A DNA stretch of 64,000 nt from CAVWNR01 sp963756525 (GCA_963756525.1 CAVWNR010000001.1:496001-560000), one strand, 5' to 3'; shown: positions 52,187-60,717, counted from the stretch's first letter. Notes: generated from the sequence alone by a model not told the origin. Numbers and translations: made by a program.

Positions 52187-52651
52187 GTGTCGTGTAAATC
52201 GCCCGGTCACGCTGCCGCCGATCGAGACATCAGTCCTGCCGATCTGCCCGCACTGCTGCGCGACTTCTACGGCCGCGCCTTCACCGACGACCTTCTCGGC
52301 CCGGTGTTCGTCGACGTCGCGCGGATGGATCTCGACGCGCATCTGCCGACCATCCGCGACTTCTGGCAGACCGTGCTGTTCCGGACGGGCGACTACCGGC
52401 GCAACGCATTCGTCCCTCACCAGCGCCTCCACGCGGCCGCCGGGCTGACGCCGGAGCACTTCGCCCGGTGGCTGCAGCTGTGGATCGGCACGGTCGACGA
52501 CCGCCACGCCGGGCCGAAGGCCGAATTCGCCAAGCTGCAAGCGAGCCGGATCGCGGGCTCGATGAGCCGGCGCATCACCGGCCACGCGCTGAACGCCATG
52601 AGCGAACCGCGTCCGACCCTGGTTCAGCTCAAGGCGTCGCCGGATAGCTGA
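52187..52651 (+). CDS. Group III-type truncated haemoglobin
   Basis: The 154-residue protein has the truncated-globin pattern LLRDFYGRAFTDDLLGPVFV, FWQTVLFRTGDYRRNAF and PHQRLHAAAGLTPEHFARWL, fitting the group III (trHbO-distinct) family, which binds haem and oxygen or nitric oxide. The start is the GTG at 52187. TGGTATAAA, an extended -10, ends 6 nt upstream, so the message is probably leaderless. Confidence 0.85.
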   Translation: MSCKSPGHAAADRDISPADLPALLRDFYGRAFTDDLLGPVFVDVARMDLDAHLPTIRDFWQTVLFRTGDYRRNAFVPHQRLHAAAGLTPEHFARWLQLWIGTVDDRHAGPKAEFAKLQASRIAGSMSRRITGHALNAMSEPRPTLVQLKASPDS

Positions 52652-52676
52652 CCCGCTCGCCGTCCACCATCGGTTG

Positions 52677-53147
52677 CTACTGCGTCACGAGGATCGCCGC
52701 CACGGCGACCAGCGCAAGGGTGAGCAGCGCTATGCAACCGCGGAGGACGGCCGCCCGCCGGGCCCCCCGGTAAACCCGACGGGCGAGCTCTGGGTCGCGG
52801 CCGTCGAGCGCCGTTTGGCGCAGCCGCGTCATCCGGCGCGCCTGCAGCACGCCCACAGCGGTGACCACGACCAGCGCCGCGGCGACCGCGGCGGCAACGA
52901 TCAGGGCGGCGTCCCACTGCCGGCCCGCGAGCAGGCCCGCGCCCGTGCCCAGGGCGACGACAAGGGCGCAGCCGCCGACGATGCCGTAACTGCGCCCCAG
53001 CGCGCGGAAGAACGCCACCCGATCGGCGGCGGTCAGCGTGCCGCTGGCGGCGCGTGCCACGACGGCGATCGTGACCAGCCCGCCGACCCAGATGGACGCG
53101 GACAGCACCAGCAGGCCGGCGAGCACGACCTGCACCGTGGCGGACAT
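52677..53147 (-). CDS. Small integral membrane protein, four helices
   Basis: The 156-residue product has four strongly hydrophobic segments with a cytoplasmic Arg-rich loop (LQARRMTRLRQTALDGRDPE). The first helix ends in SIWVGGLVTIAVV, a pattern seen in CopD/DUF2269-like proteins. No ligand residues stand out. It lies 13 nt downstream of the hemerythrin-DUF2249 gene, so it is likely part of the same operon. Confidence 0.7.
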   Translation of the reverse strand: MSATVQVVLAGLLVLSASIWVGGLVTIAVVARAASGTLTAADRVAFFRALGRSYGIVGGCALVVALGTGAGLLAGRQWDAALIVAAAVAAALVVVTAVGVLQARRMTRLRQTALDGRDPELARRVYRGARRAAVLRGCIALLTLALVAVAAILVTQ

Positions 53148-53160
53148 GGCTGCTCCGGCG

Positions 53161-54078
53161 TCAGCCCGCCGACGGCGACAGCGCCGACTCCGGCGGCCGG
53201 CGGGTGATCTCGACCCGCCACCGCGGGGGCCCCTGCTCGAGGTAACTGACGCCGAAGGCCGCCGGGTCGGTGCGCCACACGTGCCGCCATACCGGGCCGG
53301 GATCGGTACTCGAGTGCAACTCGACGCGCTCGCCGGGCCGCAGCCGCAGCAGGCGCTCGGCGGCGGCGTCGGCGCCGTGCGGGCCGGGAAGGCGATCGAG
53401 GTCGATCACCGGGCCCTCAGTCAGCTCGTACCACTCGTGCGGCTGGCTGCCCAGGGCGGCGGTGCTGGGAGTGGGGCCCTCGTCGTTCGCCAGCAGCTGC
53501 TCCTCGTTCGCCAGGTGGTCGTCGAGCCGGCCGAGCAGGTCACGGACGACCCCCGCCAGTTGCGCCGGGGTGAACGGCCGCGCCCCGGACGCGGCAAGGG
53601 TGAGCTGGTCGATGCGCAGCCGCAGGTCGACGTGGTCCTGGCGGAGCCGATCTAGCTGGTCGGCGCTCTCGCGCGCGGTGCGAAAGAGCAGCCACTCCTC
53701 GTCGACGATCTGGCGGAGCACCTCGAGCTGGAGGTAGTCGACGAGCGCGGCGAGCTCGTGCGCCGGCCACCGGCCGGCTTCGGCGCCGTGCAGCACGGCC
53801 TCGGCGCGATCGCGGACGTCGCGGCTGAGGACCGCATGCTCGCCGGGAAGCGAGATGGCGGTCGGCTCGGCGGATGTCGTATTCGATGGCTGGTCGCTCA
53901 GTGCCTTCGCCTCTTCGCGCGAGCGCTCATCGGTCGCTCGTTCCGCTCCTCGCCGCTGGCGCGGCTGCGATGCTCGCTCGCTCAGCGCCTTCGCCTCTTC
54001 GCGCGAGCGCTCATCGGTCGCTCGTTCCGCTCCGGTCATCAGCGGCCCCTGGCCGCAGTGCGATGCTCGCTCGCTCAT
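53161..54078 (-). CDS. Hemerythrin-like domain fused to DUF2249
   Basis: Residues about 75-220 form a hemerythrin-type four-helix domain (EHAVLSRDVRDRAEAVLHGA, DEEWLLF, RQDHVDLRLRIDQL, HLANEEQLL). The last 85 residues are a DUF2249 domain (LDRLPGPHGADAAAERLLRL...VSYLEQGPPRWRVEI). The N-terminal 70 residues contain two copies of a 28-residue repeat made of the dispersed 20-bp element. The true start is uncertain: 54078 is the first ATG, but translation may begin after the repeats. Confidence 0.82.
   Translation of the reverse strand: MSERASHCGQGPLMTGAERATDERSREEAKALSERASQPRQRRGAERATDERSREEAKALSDQPSNTTSAEPTAISLPGEHAVLSRDVRDRAEAVLHGAEAGRWPAHELAALVDYLQLEVLRQIVDEEWLLFRTARESADQLDRLRQDHVDLRLRIDQLTLAASGARPFTPAQLAGVVRDLLGRLDDHLANEEQLLANDEGPTPSTAALGSQPHEWYELTEGPVIDLDRLPGPHGADAAAERLLRLRPGERVELHSSTDPGPVWRHVWRTDPAAFGVSYLEQGPPRWRVEITRRPPESALSPSAG
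53884..54051 (-). repeat. 84-bp tandem duplication containing the dispersed element
   Basis: Two copies of an 84-bp unit (each with ATGAGCGCTCGCGCGAAGAG, at 53995-54014 and 53911-53930) lie in frame in the hemerythrin-DUF2249 gene and encode GAERATDERSREEAKALS twice. In the other frame each unit gives a mini-ORF MSARAKRRRR with stop, much like the nar mini-cistrons. Confidence 0.75.
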
Positions 54079-54095
54079 GCCCAACGCTCTCGAGG

Positions 54096-54560
54096 TCAGT
54101 TGGCCGAGCTCGGCAGCAGGGCGGCGAGGGTCACGGCGGGGAACACCCGCAGCGTGGGCAGCAGCGCGCGGTTCTGCAGTGCCAGGTGACGCTCAAGTCG
54201 GCGGCAGGCGGCGTCGGCTGCGGCGAGCGCCTCACCCGGGTCTTGAGCGTTGATCAGCGTGTCGGTGAGGTCGGCGATCACCTGATGGTCGGCGCGCAGC
54301 GCCGTCACCAGCGCCTCGTCATCGACGACCCCCGACGCGAGCGGATAGGCGACGCGCTCCTCCATCTCGGCGTGCCAGAGAACGCGTCCGGCGAGGAACT
54401 CGGCGAGCTCGATGAGCGCTGGTTCCCAGTCGGCGCCCACAGAGATCGTTTCACGCAGGACGGCGACGCGATCGGTCAGCTGCCTGAGCAGCACGTCGTG
54501 ATGCTCGGCAATCGCTTGCACTACCTCGTCCTTCAGCAGGGGATCGGCGAATGCCGTCAT
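54096..54560 (-). CDS. Hemerythrin-like HHE-domain protein
   Basis: The 154-residue helical protein has EHHDVLLRQL, RVLWHAEMEERVAYPLA and RADHQVIADL, the HHE pattern of a di-iron or cation-binding site. A single small domain, it starts at the ATG at 54560 with GGAGG nearby. It is 17 nt upstream of the hemerythrin-DUF2249 gene and divergent from the SufR-like regulator, so regulation by that protein is likely. Confidence 0.85.
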   Translation of the reverse strand: MTAFADPLLKDEVVQAIAEHHDVLLRQLTDRVAVLRETISVGADWEPALIELAEFLAGRVLWHAEMEERVAYPLASGVVDDEALVTALRADHQVIADLTDTLINAQDPGEALAAADAACRRLERHLALQNRALLPTLRVFPAVTLAALLPSSAN

Positions 54561-54590
54561 CGGGGCCTCCTTCGTCTGGTTCCTCGTAGC

Positions 54591-54631
54591 TGAGTTTACC
54601 TGAATAACCTTGTGTATAATCGCCGGATGTG
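54591..54631 (+). promoter_or_regulatory. Promoter of SufR-like regulator, leaderless
   Basis: A perfect TATAAT at 54615-54620 ends 8 nt before the GTG start at 54629, so transcription would begin at or just before the start codon. The preceding TGAGTTTACC (54591-54600) is the only candidate -35 region and is weak. This 68-bp gap also serves the divergent hemerythrin gene. Confidence 0.65.
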
Positions 54632-55357
54632 ACCAGCGATACGCCGACCGTCCGTCCTCCGACGCGGACGGATTCGCCCGGCGGCCCAGCGCTGGGGCGG
54701 AGCCGGGCGCGGGTGCTAGCCGCGCTCCAGGCAGCCGACGGCCCGATGTCGGTCGAGGAGGTCGCCGCAGACGTGCGCCTGCACGTGAATACCGCCAGGT
54801 TTCACCTCGACGCGCTGGTCGCCGACGGGCTGGCGGAGCGGGCCAGCGAGGACCGGACCCGACCGGGCCGGCCGCGCATGCTCTACGCCGCCCGGCAGGA
54901 CGCGCCGCCTAGCGGCGATCGCAGCTACCGGCTGCTTGCGCAGATCCTGACCAGCTACCTCGCCGGCGAGGTCGCGCGGCCGGATCAGGCGGCCCTGCAC
55001 GCCGGCGAAGCCTGGGGCCGCTACCTCGCCGAGCGGCCGGCGCCGTTCCAGCGGGTCACCGCCGAGTCGGCGACCCGCCAACTGGTCGGCGTGCTCGACG
55101 ACATCGGCTTCGAGCCGGAAGCGACGACGGCCGGTCGCCGTCGGGAGATCCGGTTGCACAACTGCCCGTTCCGGGAGGCCGCCGAGCAGAGTCGGGAGGT
55201 GACCTGCTCGGTCCACCTGGGGCTGATGCGAGGTCTGCTCGCTGAGGTCGGCGCACCGCTTGACGCCTTACGGCTCGATCCGTTCGTCACCCCGAATCTC
55301 TGCGTTGCGCATCTCGGCACGCCGAGCTCGCCCGACCGGGCAGAGCGTCGCCGGTAG
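54629..55357 (+). CDS. SufR-like winged-helix regulator with conserved cysteines
   Basis: The 242-residue protein has an N-terminal winged helix (VLAALQAADGPMSVEEVAAD, LHVNTARFHLDALVADGLAE) and a C-terminal domain with three cysteines: C179 in HNCPF, C193 in VTCSVH and C225 in NLCVAH. The spacing resembles the iron-sulfur ligand set of SufR-type regulators, which sense iron or nitric oxide. It is divergent from two hemerythrin-type genes and near a haemoglobin gene, and no suf genes follow. Its role as an oxygen or nitric-oxide sensor is inference. Confidence 0.82.
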   Translation: MTSDTPTVRPPTRTDSPGGPALGRSRARVLAALQAADGPMSVEEVAADVRLHVNTARFHLDALVADGLAERASEDRTRPGRPRMLYAARQDAPPSGDRSYRLLAQILTSYLAGEVARPDQAALHAGEAWGRYLAERPAPFQRVTAESATRQLVGVLDDIGFEPEATTAGRRREIRLHNCPFREAAEQSREVTCSVHLGLMRGLLAEVGAPLDALRLDPFVTPNLCVAHLGTPSSPDRAERRR

Positions 55358-55367
55358 CGTTTCGCAG

Positions 55368-56522
55368 GTGCTGCGGTTGGATGAGGTGCTCCACGCGCTG
55401 GACGAGTGGTTCCCACCGTCGCTGGCCGAACCCTGGGACGCCGTCGGCCTGGTCTGCGGCGACCGCGGCGAGCCGCTCGACGCGGTGCTGCTGGCCGTCG
55501 ACGCCGTCCCGGAGACGGTCGGCGAGGCCGTCGACGCCGGCGCGCAACTGTTGCTCACCCATCACCCACTGCTGCTCGCCGGCGTCCACGGCGTGCCGGC
55601 CGACGACCCCAAGGGCGCGCTGGTGCATCGAATGATTCGCGCGGGCGTCGCGCACTACGTGGCGCACACCAACGCCGACGCGGCCGACCCGGGAGTCTCC
55701 GACGCGCTGGCCGAGCGGCTCGCGCTCACCGATCTGCGTCCGCTCGACCCGAAGCCGAATGAACCGCTGGACAAGCTGGTCACGTTCGTGCCGGTGGCCG
55801 ACGCGCAGCGTGTCGTCGACGCGCTCGCCGCGGCGGGCGCTGGACGGCTCGGTGCCTACGACCGCTGCGCGTGGCTGGCCGACGGCACGGGCACGTTCCG
55901 GCCCGGCGCCGCGGCCAATCCGTCGATCGGACGGCCCGGTGAGATCGAGCAGGTGCCCGAGACCAGGGTCGAGATGGTGCTGCCCCGACGGGCGCGCGGC
56001 GAGGTGGTCGCGGCGCTGCGCGCGGCCCATCCGTACGAGGAGGTCGCGTTCGACGTCTTCGAGCAGGCCCCGGTGGGCGGCACCCGCGGGAGCGGCCGGC
56101 TGGGCGAATGTTCGCCGACGACACTGCACGAACTCGCGGCGCGGGCGGCCCGAGTGCTTCCCGCGACCGTGTCCGGTGTGCGGGCGGCGGGTGACCCGCA
56201 CCGGCGCGTCCGCACGGTCGCGGTGTGCGGCGGGTCTGGTGGGTCGCTGATCGAGCAGGCCCGGCGCGCTGCAGCCGACGCGTACCTCACCGCCGACCTT
56301 CGCCATCACCGCGCGGTCGAGGCGGTCACCGAGCGCGGCCCGGACGCCATGGGCCTGCTCGACGCCGGGCACTGGGCGACCGAGGCGCCGTGGCTGGACG
56401 CCGTCGCGCGGCGGTTGCGGGAGCGGTTCGGCGCCGGTCTTAGGGTGGCCGTGTCGACGCGGGTCACCGATCCGTGGAGCATCCACGTCCCGTCAAGCGA
56501 AGCGAGCGCCGACCGACCGTGA
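55368..56522 (+). CDS. Nif3-like dinuclear metal centre protein
   Basis: The 384-residue protein has the NIF3/YbgI pattern: AEPWDAVGLVCGD, LLLTHHPLLLAGV (metal-binding histidines), HTNADAADPGVSDALAERL, GSGRLGE and the late DLRHHRAVEAV. The middle insert is the usual structural domain of long members. The GTG at 55368 is preferred over the upstream frame from 55260, which overlaps the regulator. The function in the cell is not settled. Confidence 0.9.
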   Translation: MLRLDEVLHALDEWFPPSLAEPWDAVGLVCGDRGEPLDAVLLAVDAVPETVGEAVDAGAQLLLTHHPLLLAGVHGVPADDPKGALVHRMIRAGVAHYVAHTNADAADPGVSDALAERLALTDLRPLDPKPNEPLDKLVTFVPVADAQRVVDALAAAGAGRLGAYDRCAWLADGTGTFRPGAAANPSIGRPGEIEQVPETRVEMVLPRRARGEVVAALRAAHPYEEVAFDVFEQAPVGGTRGSGRLGECSPTTLHELAARAARVLPATVSGVRAAGDPHRRVRTVAVCGGSGGSLIEQARRAAADAYLTADLRHHRAVEAVTERGPDAMGLLDAGHWATEAPWLDAVARRLRERFGAGLRVAVSTRVTDPWSIHVPSSEASADRP

Positions 56523-57259
56523 ACGCCGACCCTGCTGCCCAACTCCGGCTACTCGATCTGCAGGCCGCCGACACCGCTCTGGCCCAGCTGGGGCACCGGC
56601 GCGCCACCCTTCCGGAGCTCGCCGCCATCATCGCCGCGGAGGCGCGCGCGCAGCGGCTGCACGCCCAGGCCGTCGAGGTGCAGACCCGGCTCGAGGACCT
56701 CGACGGGGAGCAGAAGCGGCTGGAGAACGAGATCGACACGGTGCGCGCGCGGGCCTCCCGCGACGAGCAGCGGCTCGCCGCCGGTGGGCTGCCGGCGAAG
56801 GAGCTGGAAGGGCTTCAGCACGAGATCGGGACGCTGGCCCGTCGGCAGTCCAGCCTCGAGGACGACCTGCTCGAGTTGATGGAGCAGCGCGAGTCGCTGG
56901 AAGCCGAACTCGGCACGGTTAGCGCCGGCCAGGCGGCCCTGCAGGTCGAGCGCGGCGAACTCGATCGGCGGCGGGACGAGGCGTTCGCCGAGATCGACGC
57001 CGAGGTCCGCCGGCGCACCGACGAGCGCGCGGCGATCGCCGGTGAGCTTGCGCCGGACCTACTAGAGCTCTACGACCGGGTACGTGCCGCCAACGGCGGG
57101 GTGGGCGCGGCGATGCTGCGCCAGCGCCGCTGTGAGGGATGCCGCATCGAGCTGGCCGGCAACGAACTTTCCGCGGTGCGCACTGCGCCCGCGGATGCGG
57201 TGCTGCGCTGCGAGAACTGCCGGCGCATCCTGGTGCGCACCGCCGAGTCCGGCCTGTGA
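56519..57259 (+). CDS. Coiled-coil protein with C4-type zinc ribbon
   Basis: The 246-residue protein is a long coiled coil (residues 30-190) followed by a C-terminal zinc ribbon with CEGCRIEL and CENCRRIL, the zf-RING_7 actinobacterial family. Its GTG overlaps the Nif3 gene stop as GTGA, and its stop overlaps the next gene's GTG, so the three genes are tightly coupled, as in many actinobacteria. Confidence 0.92.
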   Translation: MNADPAAQLRLLDLQAADTALAQLGHRRATLPELAAIIAAEARAQRLHAQAVEVQTRLEDLDGEQKRLENEIDTVRARASRDEQRLAAGGLPAKELEGLQHEIGTLARRQSSLEDDLLELMEQRESLEAELGTVSAGQAALQVERGELDRRRDEAFAEIDAEVRRRTDERAAIAGELAPDLLELYDRVRAANGGVGAAMLRQRRCEGCRIELAGNELSAVRTAPADAVLRCENCRRILVRTAESGL

Positions 57260-58359
57260 ATGTCGCGGTGGATGTCATCATCGAGGCAGACGGCGGGTCT
57301 CGTGGGAACCCCGGACCGGCCGGGTACGGGGCGGTCGTCCGGGACGCCGCGACCGGCGAGGTGCTCGCCGAGCGGAAGGCGGCGATCGGCCGCGAGACGA
57401 ACAACGTGGCCGAGTATCGCGGCCTGATCGCGGGTCTGCGCGCCGCCGCGGAGCTGGGCGCGTCGTCGGTGGCGGTGCGGATGGACTCCAAGCTCGTCGT
57501 CGAGCAGATGTGCGGCCGCTGGCAGGTGAAGCACGCCGGCCTGCGCCCGCTCGCCGCTGAGGCGGCGGCGCTGCGTGGCCGGTTCGCCGACGTCAGCTTC
57601 GAATGGGTGCCGCGCGAGCAGAACCAGCACGCGGACCGGCTGGCCAACGAGGCGATGGACGAGGCCGCCGGGGTGTCGCGACCGACCGCAGATTCCCCGC
57701 CGCGGGGGTCCTGGACGCCGCCGACCGGCACGCCGACCCGTCTGGTGCTGGCTCGGCATGGGTCGACGCGGCACTCGGTCGATCGGCGCTTCTCCGGGCG
57801 CAACGACCTGCCGCTCACCGAGCTCGGCGCGCACCAGGCCGACGCGCTCGCGCGACGGGCGCCGTCGTTCGGTCAGGTCGCCGCCGTGGTGAGTTCGCCG
57901 CTGCTGCGCGCCCGGGAGACCGCGGGCCGGGTGGCCGCCGCGCTCGGCGTTGCGGTGCGCGTCGTCGATGAGCTCACCGAAACCGACTTCGGCGCCTGGG
58001 AGGGCGCGACGTTCGCCGAGGTGCGGCAACGCTGGCCCGCCGAACTCGACGCGTGGCTGGCCTCGCCCGACGTCGCGCCACCTGGCGGCGAGTCCTTCAG
58101 CGACGTCACCCGCCGGGTGCGTCGCGCCCGGGATGGGCTGATCGCGTCGGCGCCGGGCGGCACGATCGTGGTGGTCACGCACGTGACCCCGATCAAGACG
58201 CTGGTGCGGCTCGCGCTGGACGCGCCGCCGTCGAGCATGCACCGCATGCACCTCGACATCGCGTCGGTTTCGGTGGCCGACTACTACCCGGACGGTCTGT
58301 CGTCGGTGCGGCTGCTCAACGACACCAGCCACCTACGTCCCGAGCACCCGGGCCGATAA
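57256..58359 (+). CDS. Bifunctional RNase HI / acid phosphatase
   Basis: The 367-residue protein has an N-terminal RNase H (ADGGSRGNPGPAGYGAVV, NNVAEYRGLIAGL, MDSKLVVEQM, NQHADRLANEA), a Pro-rich linker, and a C-terminal histidine phosphatase (LARHGSTRHSVDRRFSG, SPLLRARETA, VVTHVTPIKTLV). This is the Rv2228c type, combining RNA-DNA hybrid cleavage with a CobC-like phosphatase. It starts with a GTG that overlaps the zinc ribbon gene stop. Confidence 0.95.
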   Translation: MNVAVDVIIEADGGSRGNPGPAGYGAVVRDAATGEVLAERKAAIGRETNNVAEYRGLIAGLRAAAELGASSVAVRMDSKLVVEQMCGRWQVKHAGLRPLAAEAAALRGRFADVSFEWVPREQNQHADRLANEAMDEAAGVSRPTADSPPRGSWTPPTGTPTRLVLARHGSTRHSVDRRFSGRNDLPLTELGAHQADALARRAPSFGQVAAVVSSPLLRARETAGRVAAALGVAVRVVDELTETDFGAWEGATFAEVRQRWPAELDAWLASPDVAPPGGESFSDVTRRVRRARDGLIASAPGGTIVVVTHVTPIKTLVRLALDAPPSSMHRMHLDIASVSVADYYPDGLSSVRLLNDTSHLRPEHPGR

Positions 58360-59574
58360 CCACAGCGCCACGGTGGCGGCGACCAGGATCGGCGGCACCG
58401 CCAGTACGCCCAGCAGGTGGAACTCGGCGGCGCGCGGCCGGTTTCGCGCGGGGAGCAGCCGGCGCCAGAGCAGGGTTGCCAGCGATCCCGCGTACGTCAG
58501 ATTGGGCCCGATGTTCACTCCGAGCAGCACGGCGAGAACGCCGGCCGGCGAACCCGCCAGCGGTGCGAGCAGCAACGTCGCGGGAATGTTGTTGAGCACG
58601 TTCGCAAGCACCGCGGCGAGCGCGGCGATGCCGATGAGCGCTGCCAGCGACGTCCCGTGCGCGAGGGCGTGATGCAGTGCGCTGCCTAACCCGTGCTGGG
58701 TCACGCCTTCGACGACGACGCCGAGCGCGAGCACGAACAGGCAGAACCCGAGACTCGCCTCGCCGAGCAGGCGCACGGGCGTGGTCTGCCGCCGGGCCAG
58801 CCGCGGCACGGCGAGCAGCAGGCAGCCACCAGCCGCAGCCCACGCCGGCGCGAGATGCACCGACGACGTCACGACGAATCCGGCGACGGTCACGGCCAGC
58901 ACCGCGAGGCCGTAGCGCGGCGTGCTGAGCACCGTCCGCTGCGGCTGCGCGGTGTCGGCAAGGTCCGCGCGGAAGAACGTTCGCAGTGCGAGCCATTGCA
59001 GCGCGCAGACGACCAGCCACGGCAAGGCCATCAGTGCGGCGAACCGTCCGAAGGACAGCCCGGAGTCACCGAATGCCAGCAGGTTCGTCAGGTTCGACAC
59101 GGGCAGCAGCAGCGAACCCGCGTTGGCCAGCTGCTGGCAGGCGTACACGTGCGGGCGGCCGCGCAGCCGCAGCTGGCTCGCGGTGCGCAGCACGACCGGC
59201 GTCAGCAGCACCACCGTCGCGTCCAGCGTCAGCACCGCGGTGATCGCCGCGGCCAGCACCACGACCATCCCGAGCAGCCGCGTCGCACTCCCGCCGCTAG
59301 CCCGAGCCGCCACCGACCCGAGGTAGTCGAAGACGCCCTCTTCCGCGCATAGGTGGCCGAAAAGCAGGATCAGCGCCAGGAAGGCCACGGTCGGGCCGAG
59401 CGCGGCCAGCCGCCGGGTCATGGCGTGCCAGGGCACGATGCCGAGTGCCACGAGCACGACGGCGGCCGGCACCGCAAACACCGCCTCGCTCCAGCCGAGG
59501 GGGCGCAGCACTGCCACGGCAAGGCTGGCGACGAGCAGGACTAGCGCGATGCTTTCGGCTGCCGCGCCCGTCAT
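58333..59574 (-). CDS. SLC13/ArsB-like anion transporter
   Basis: The 413-residue protein has 10-11 hydrophobic helices and the repeat pattern of the ion transporter (IT) superfamily: LTLDATVVLLTPVV and LLLPVSNLTNLLAF in the first half, NVLNNIPATLLLA and LGVNIGPNLTYAGSL in the second. It resembles ArsB and citrate/sodium-coupled carriers; the substrate is not readable. It overlaps the RNase H gene stop by 27 bp (convergent). Its ATG overlaps the stop of a 37-residue ORF. Confidence 0.87.
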   Translation of the reverse strand: MTGAAAESIALVLLVASLAVAVLRPLGWSEAVFAVPAAVVLVALGIVPWHAMTRRLAALGPTVAFLALILLFGHLCAEEGVFDYLGSVAARASGGSATRLLGMVVVLAAAITAVLTLDATVVLLTPVVLRTASQLRLRGRPHVYACQQLANAGSLLLPVSNLTNLLAFGDSGLSFGRFAALMALPWLVVCALQWLALRTFFRADLADTAQPQRTVLSTPRYGLAVLAVTVAGFVVTSSVHLAPAWAAAGGCLLLAVPRLARRQTTPVRLLGEASLGFCLFVLALGVVVEGVTQHGLGSALHHALAHGTSLAALIGIAALAAVLANVLNNIPATLLLAPLAGSPAGVLAVLLGVNIGPNLTYAGSLATLLWRRLLPARNRPRAAEFHLLGVLAVPPILVAATVALWLSARVLGT

Positions 59575-59684
59575 GTTCTGGCGGCTCGGTAGGCGAGCCA
59601 GGCGCCGACGCGGCCCGCGATGGAGTTGATGAACCCGCCGACCAGGGCCGGGCCGCAGAGCAGGGCGATGTCGGCGACGGTCAC
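59571..59684 (-). CDS. 37-residue small membrane protein upstream of transporter
   Basis: A GTG at 59684 opens a frame encoding MTVADIALLCGPALVGGFIN and 17 more residues (SIAGRVGAWLAYRAART). It has one hydrophobic helix and a basic tail. Its TGA overlaps the transporter ATG as ATGA, so translation would be coupled. It has no match I recognise. It may be a transporter-associated small protein or a leader ORF. Confidence 0.55.
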   Translation of the reverse strand: MTVADIALLCGPALVGGFINSIAGRVGAWLAYRAART

Positions 59685-59706
59685 CGGCCGAGGCTATCGG
59701 GCGTCG

Positions 59707-60222
59707 CTACAGCAGTGGTTCGCCGTTGAACACGCCCAGCTGCTCGCAGTACAGCTCGATGCCGGTGCCGTTCGGGTCACGGATGTAGAGGCTGTCCTCG
59801 ACGCCGCGGTCGGGACCGAGGTAGTCAACGCCGGCCGCGTCGAACCGGGCCCGCGCGGCCGCGAACTGCTCCTGCGGCACCGAGATCGCGATGTGCTGGA
59901 CGTTGCCGATCGTCTCCTGAAAGGCCGGGTGGTCGTGCCCGGGGAAGTCGAAGAACCCGAGCAGGTTGCCGTTGCCGATGTCGAAGAAGAAGTGGCTCGA
60001 CCCGGCGTAGTCGCGGTTCTCGACGAGCTCCACGAGCGGGAAGCCCAGCACGTCCTGGTAGAACCGGATCGTCTCCTCGACGTCGCGGCAGATCAGCGCC
60101 ACGTGGTGCACGCCGCGCGCCGTCGTCGCAGGCCGTTCGTCCTTGTCCTGCAGGTACTTCGCGCGCAGCTGCCGGCGACGCTCCCGCACCCGTTCCAGCT
60201 CGGCACCCTCGGGCTGTGGCAT
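59707..60222 (-). CDS. VOC-superfamily (glyoxalase/dioxygenase-like) protein
   Basis: The 171-residue product has a VOC fold: GVHHVALICRDVEETIRFYQ, SHFFFDIGNGN, VQHIAISVP and SLYIRDPNGTGIELY, with metal-ligand candidates His, His and Glu. A charged N-terminal helix of about 35 residues precedes the fold. The reaction cannot be assigned; VOC proteins include glyoxalases, isomerases and resistance proteins. Confidence 0.9.
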   Translation of the reverse strand: MPQPEGAELERVRERRRQLRAKYLQDKDERPATTARGVHHVALICRDVEETIRFYQDVLGFPLVELVENRDYAGSSHFFFDIGNGNLLGFFDFPGHDHPAFQETIGNVQHIAISVPQEQFAAARARFDAAGVDYLGPDRGVEDSLYIRDPNGTGIELYCEQLGVFNGEPLL

Positions 60223-60302
60223 GACCGCTCCCTTCGTCGCGTTCCCCTACTGTTGTTCGATCGGCGGCATCGCGCAATCTGGCGGGTAGCATCGAGTGTG
60301 CG

Positions 60303-60717
60303 GCGGACGAGCCGACCGGGCGGCCGCGTCGGGGGTGCTGACACCATCCCCGCCGAGGAAAGTCCGGGCTCCACAGGGCAGGGTGGTTGCTAACGGCAAC
60401 CCGGGGCGACCCGCGGGAAAGTGCCACAGAAAGCAGACCGCCGGCCGCGGTTTCGCTGCGACCGGTAAGGGTGAAACGGTGGGGCAAGAGCCCACCAGCG
60501 CACCGGGTGACCGGCGCGGCTCGGCAAACCCCACCCGGAGCAAGGTCAAGAAGGGCGGTCGGGAAACCGGCCGCTCGCGCAGGCGGTCGAGGGTTGCCCG
60601 CCCGAGCCTGCGGGTAGACCGCTGGAGCCTGCCGGCGACGGCAGGCCGAGATGGATGGCCGCCGCCCGGCGTGCAAGCGTCGGGCACAGAACCCGGCTTA
60701 CAGGCCGGCTCGTCCGC
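60303..60717 (+). ncRNA. rnpB: RNase P RNA, bacterial type A
   Basis: The ends pair: GCGGACGAGCC (60303-60313) with GGCTCGTCCGC (60707-60717). The universally conserved elements are in order: GAGGAAAGTCCGGGCTCCAC near 60355, ACAGAAAGCAGACCGCC, GGGTGAAACGGTG, GGGCAAGAGCCCACC, and the late GATGGATGGCCGCC and ACAGAACCCGGCTTACAGG. The length of about 415 nt is normal for actinobacteria. The gene lies between the VOC gene (divergent) and the histone-like gene. Confidence 0.98.
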
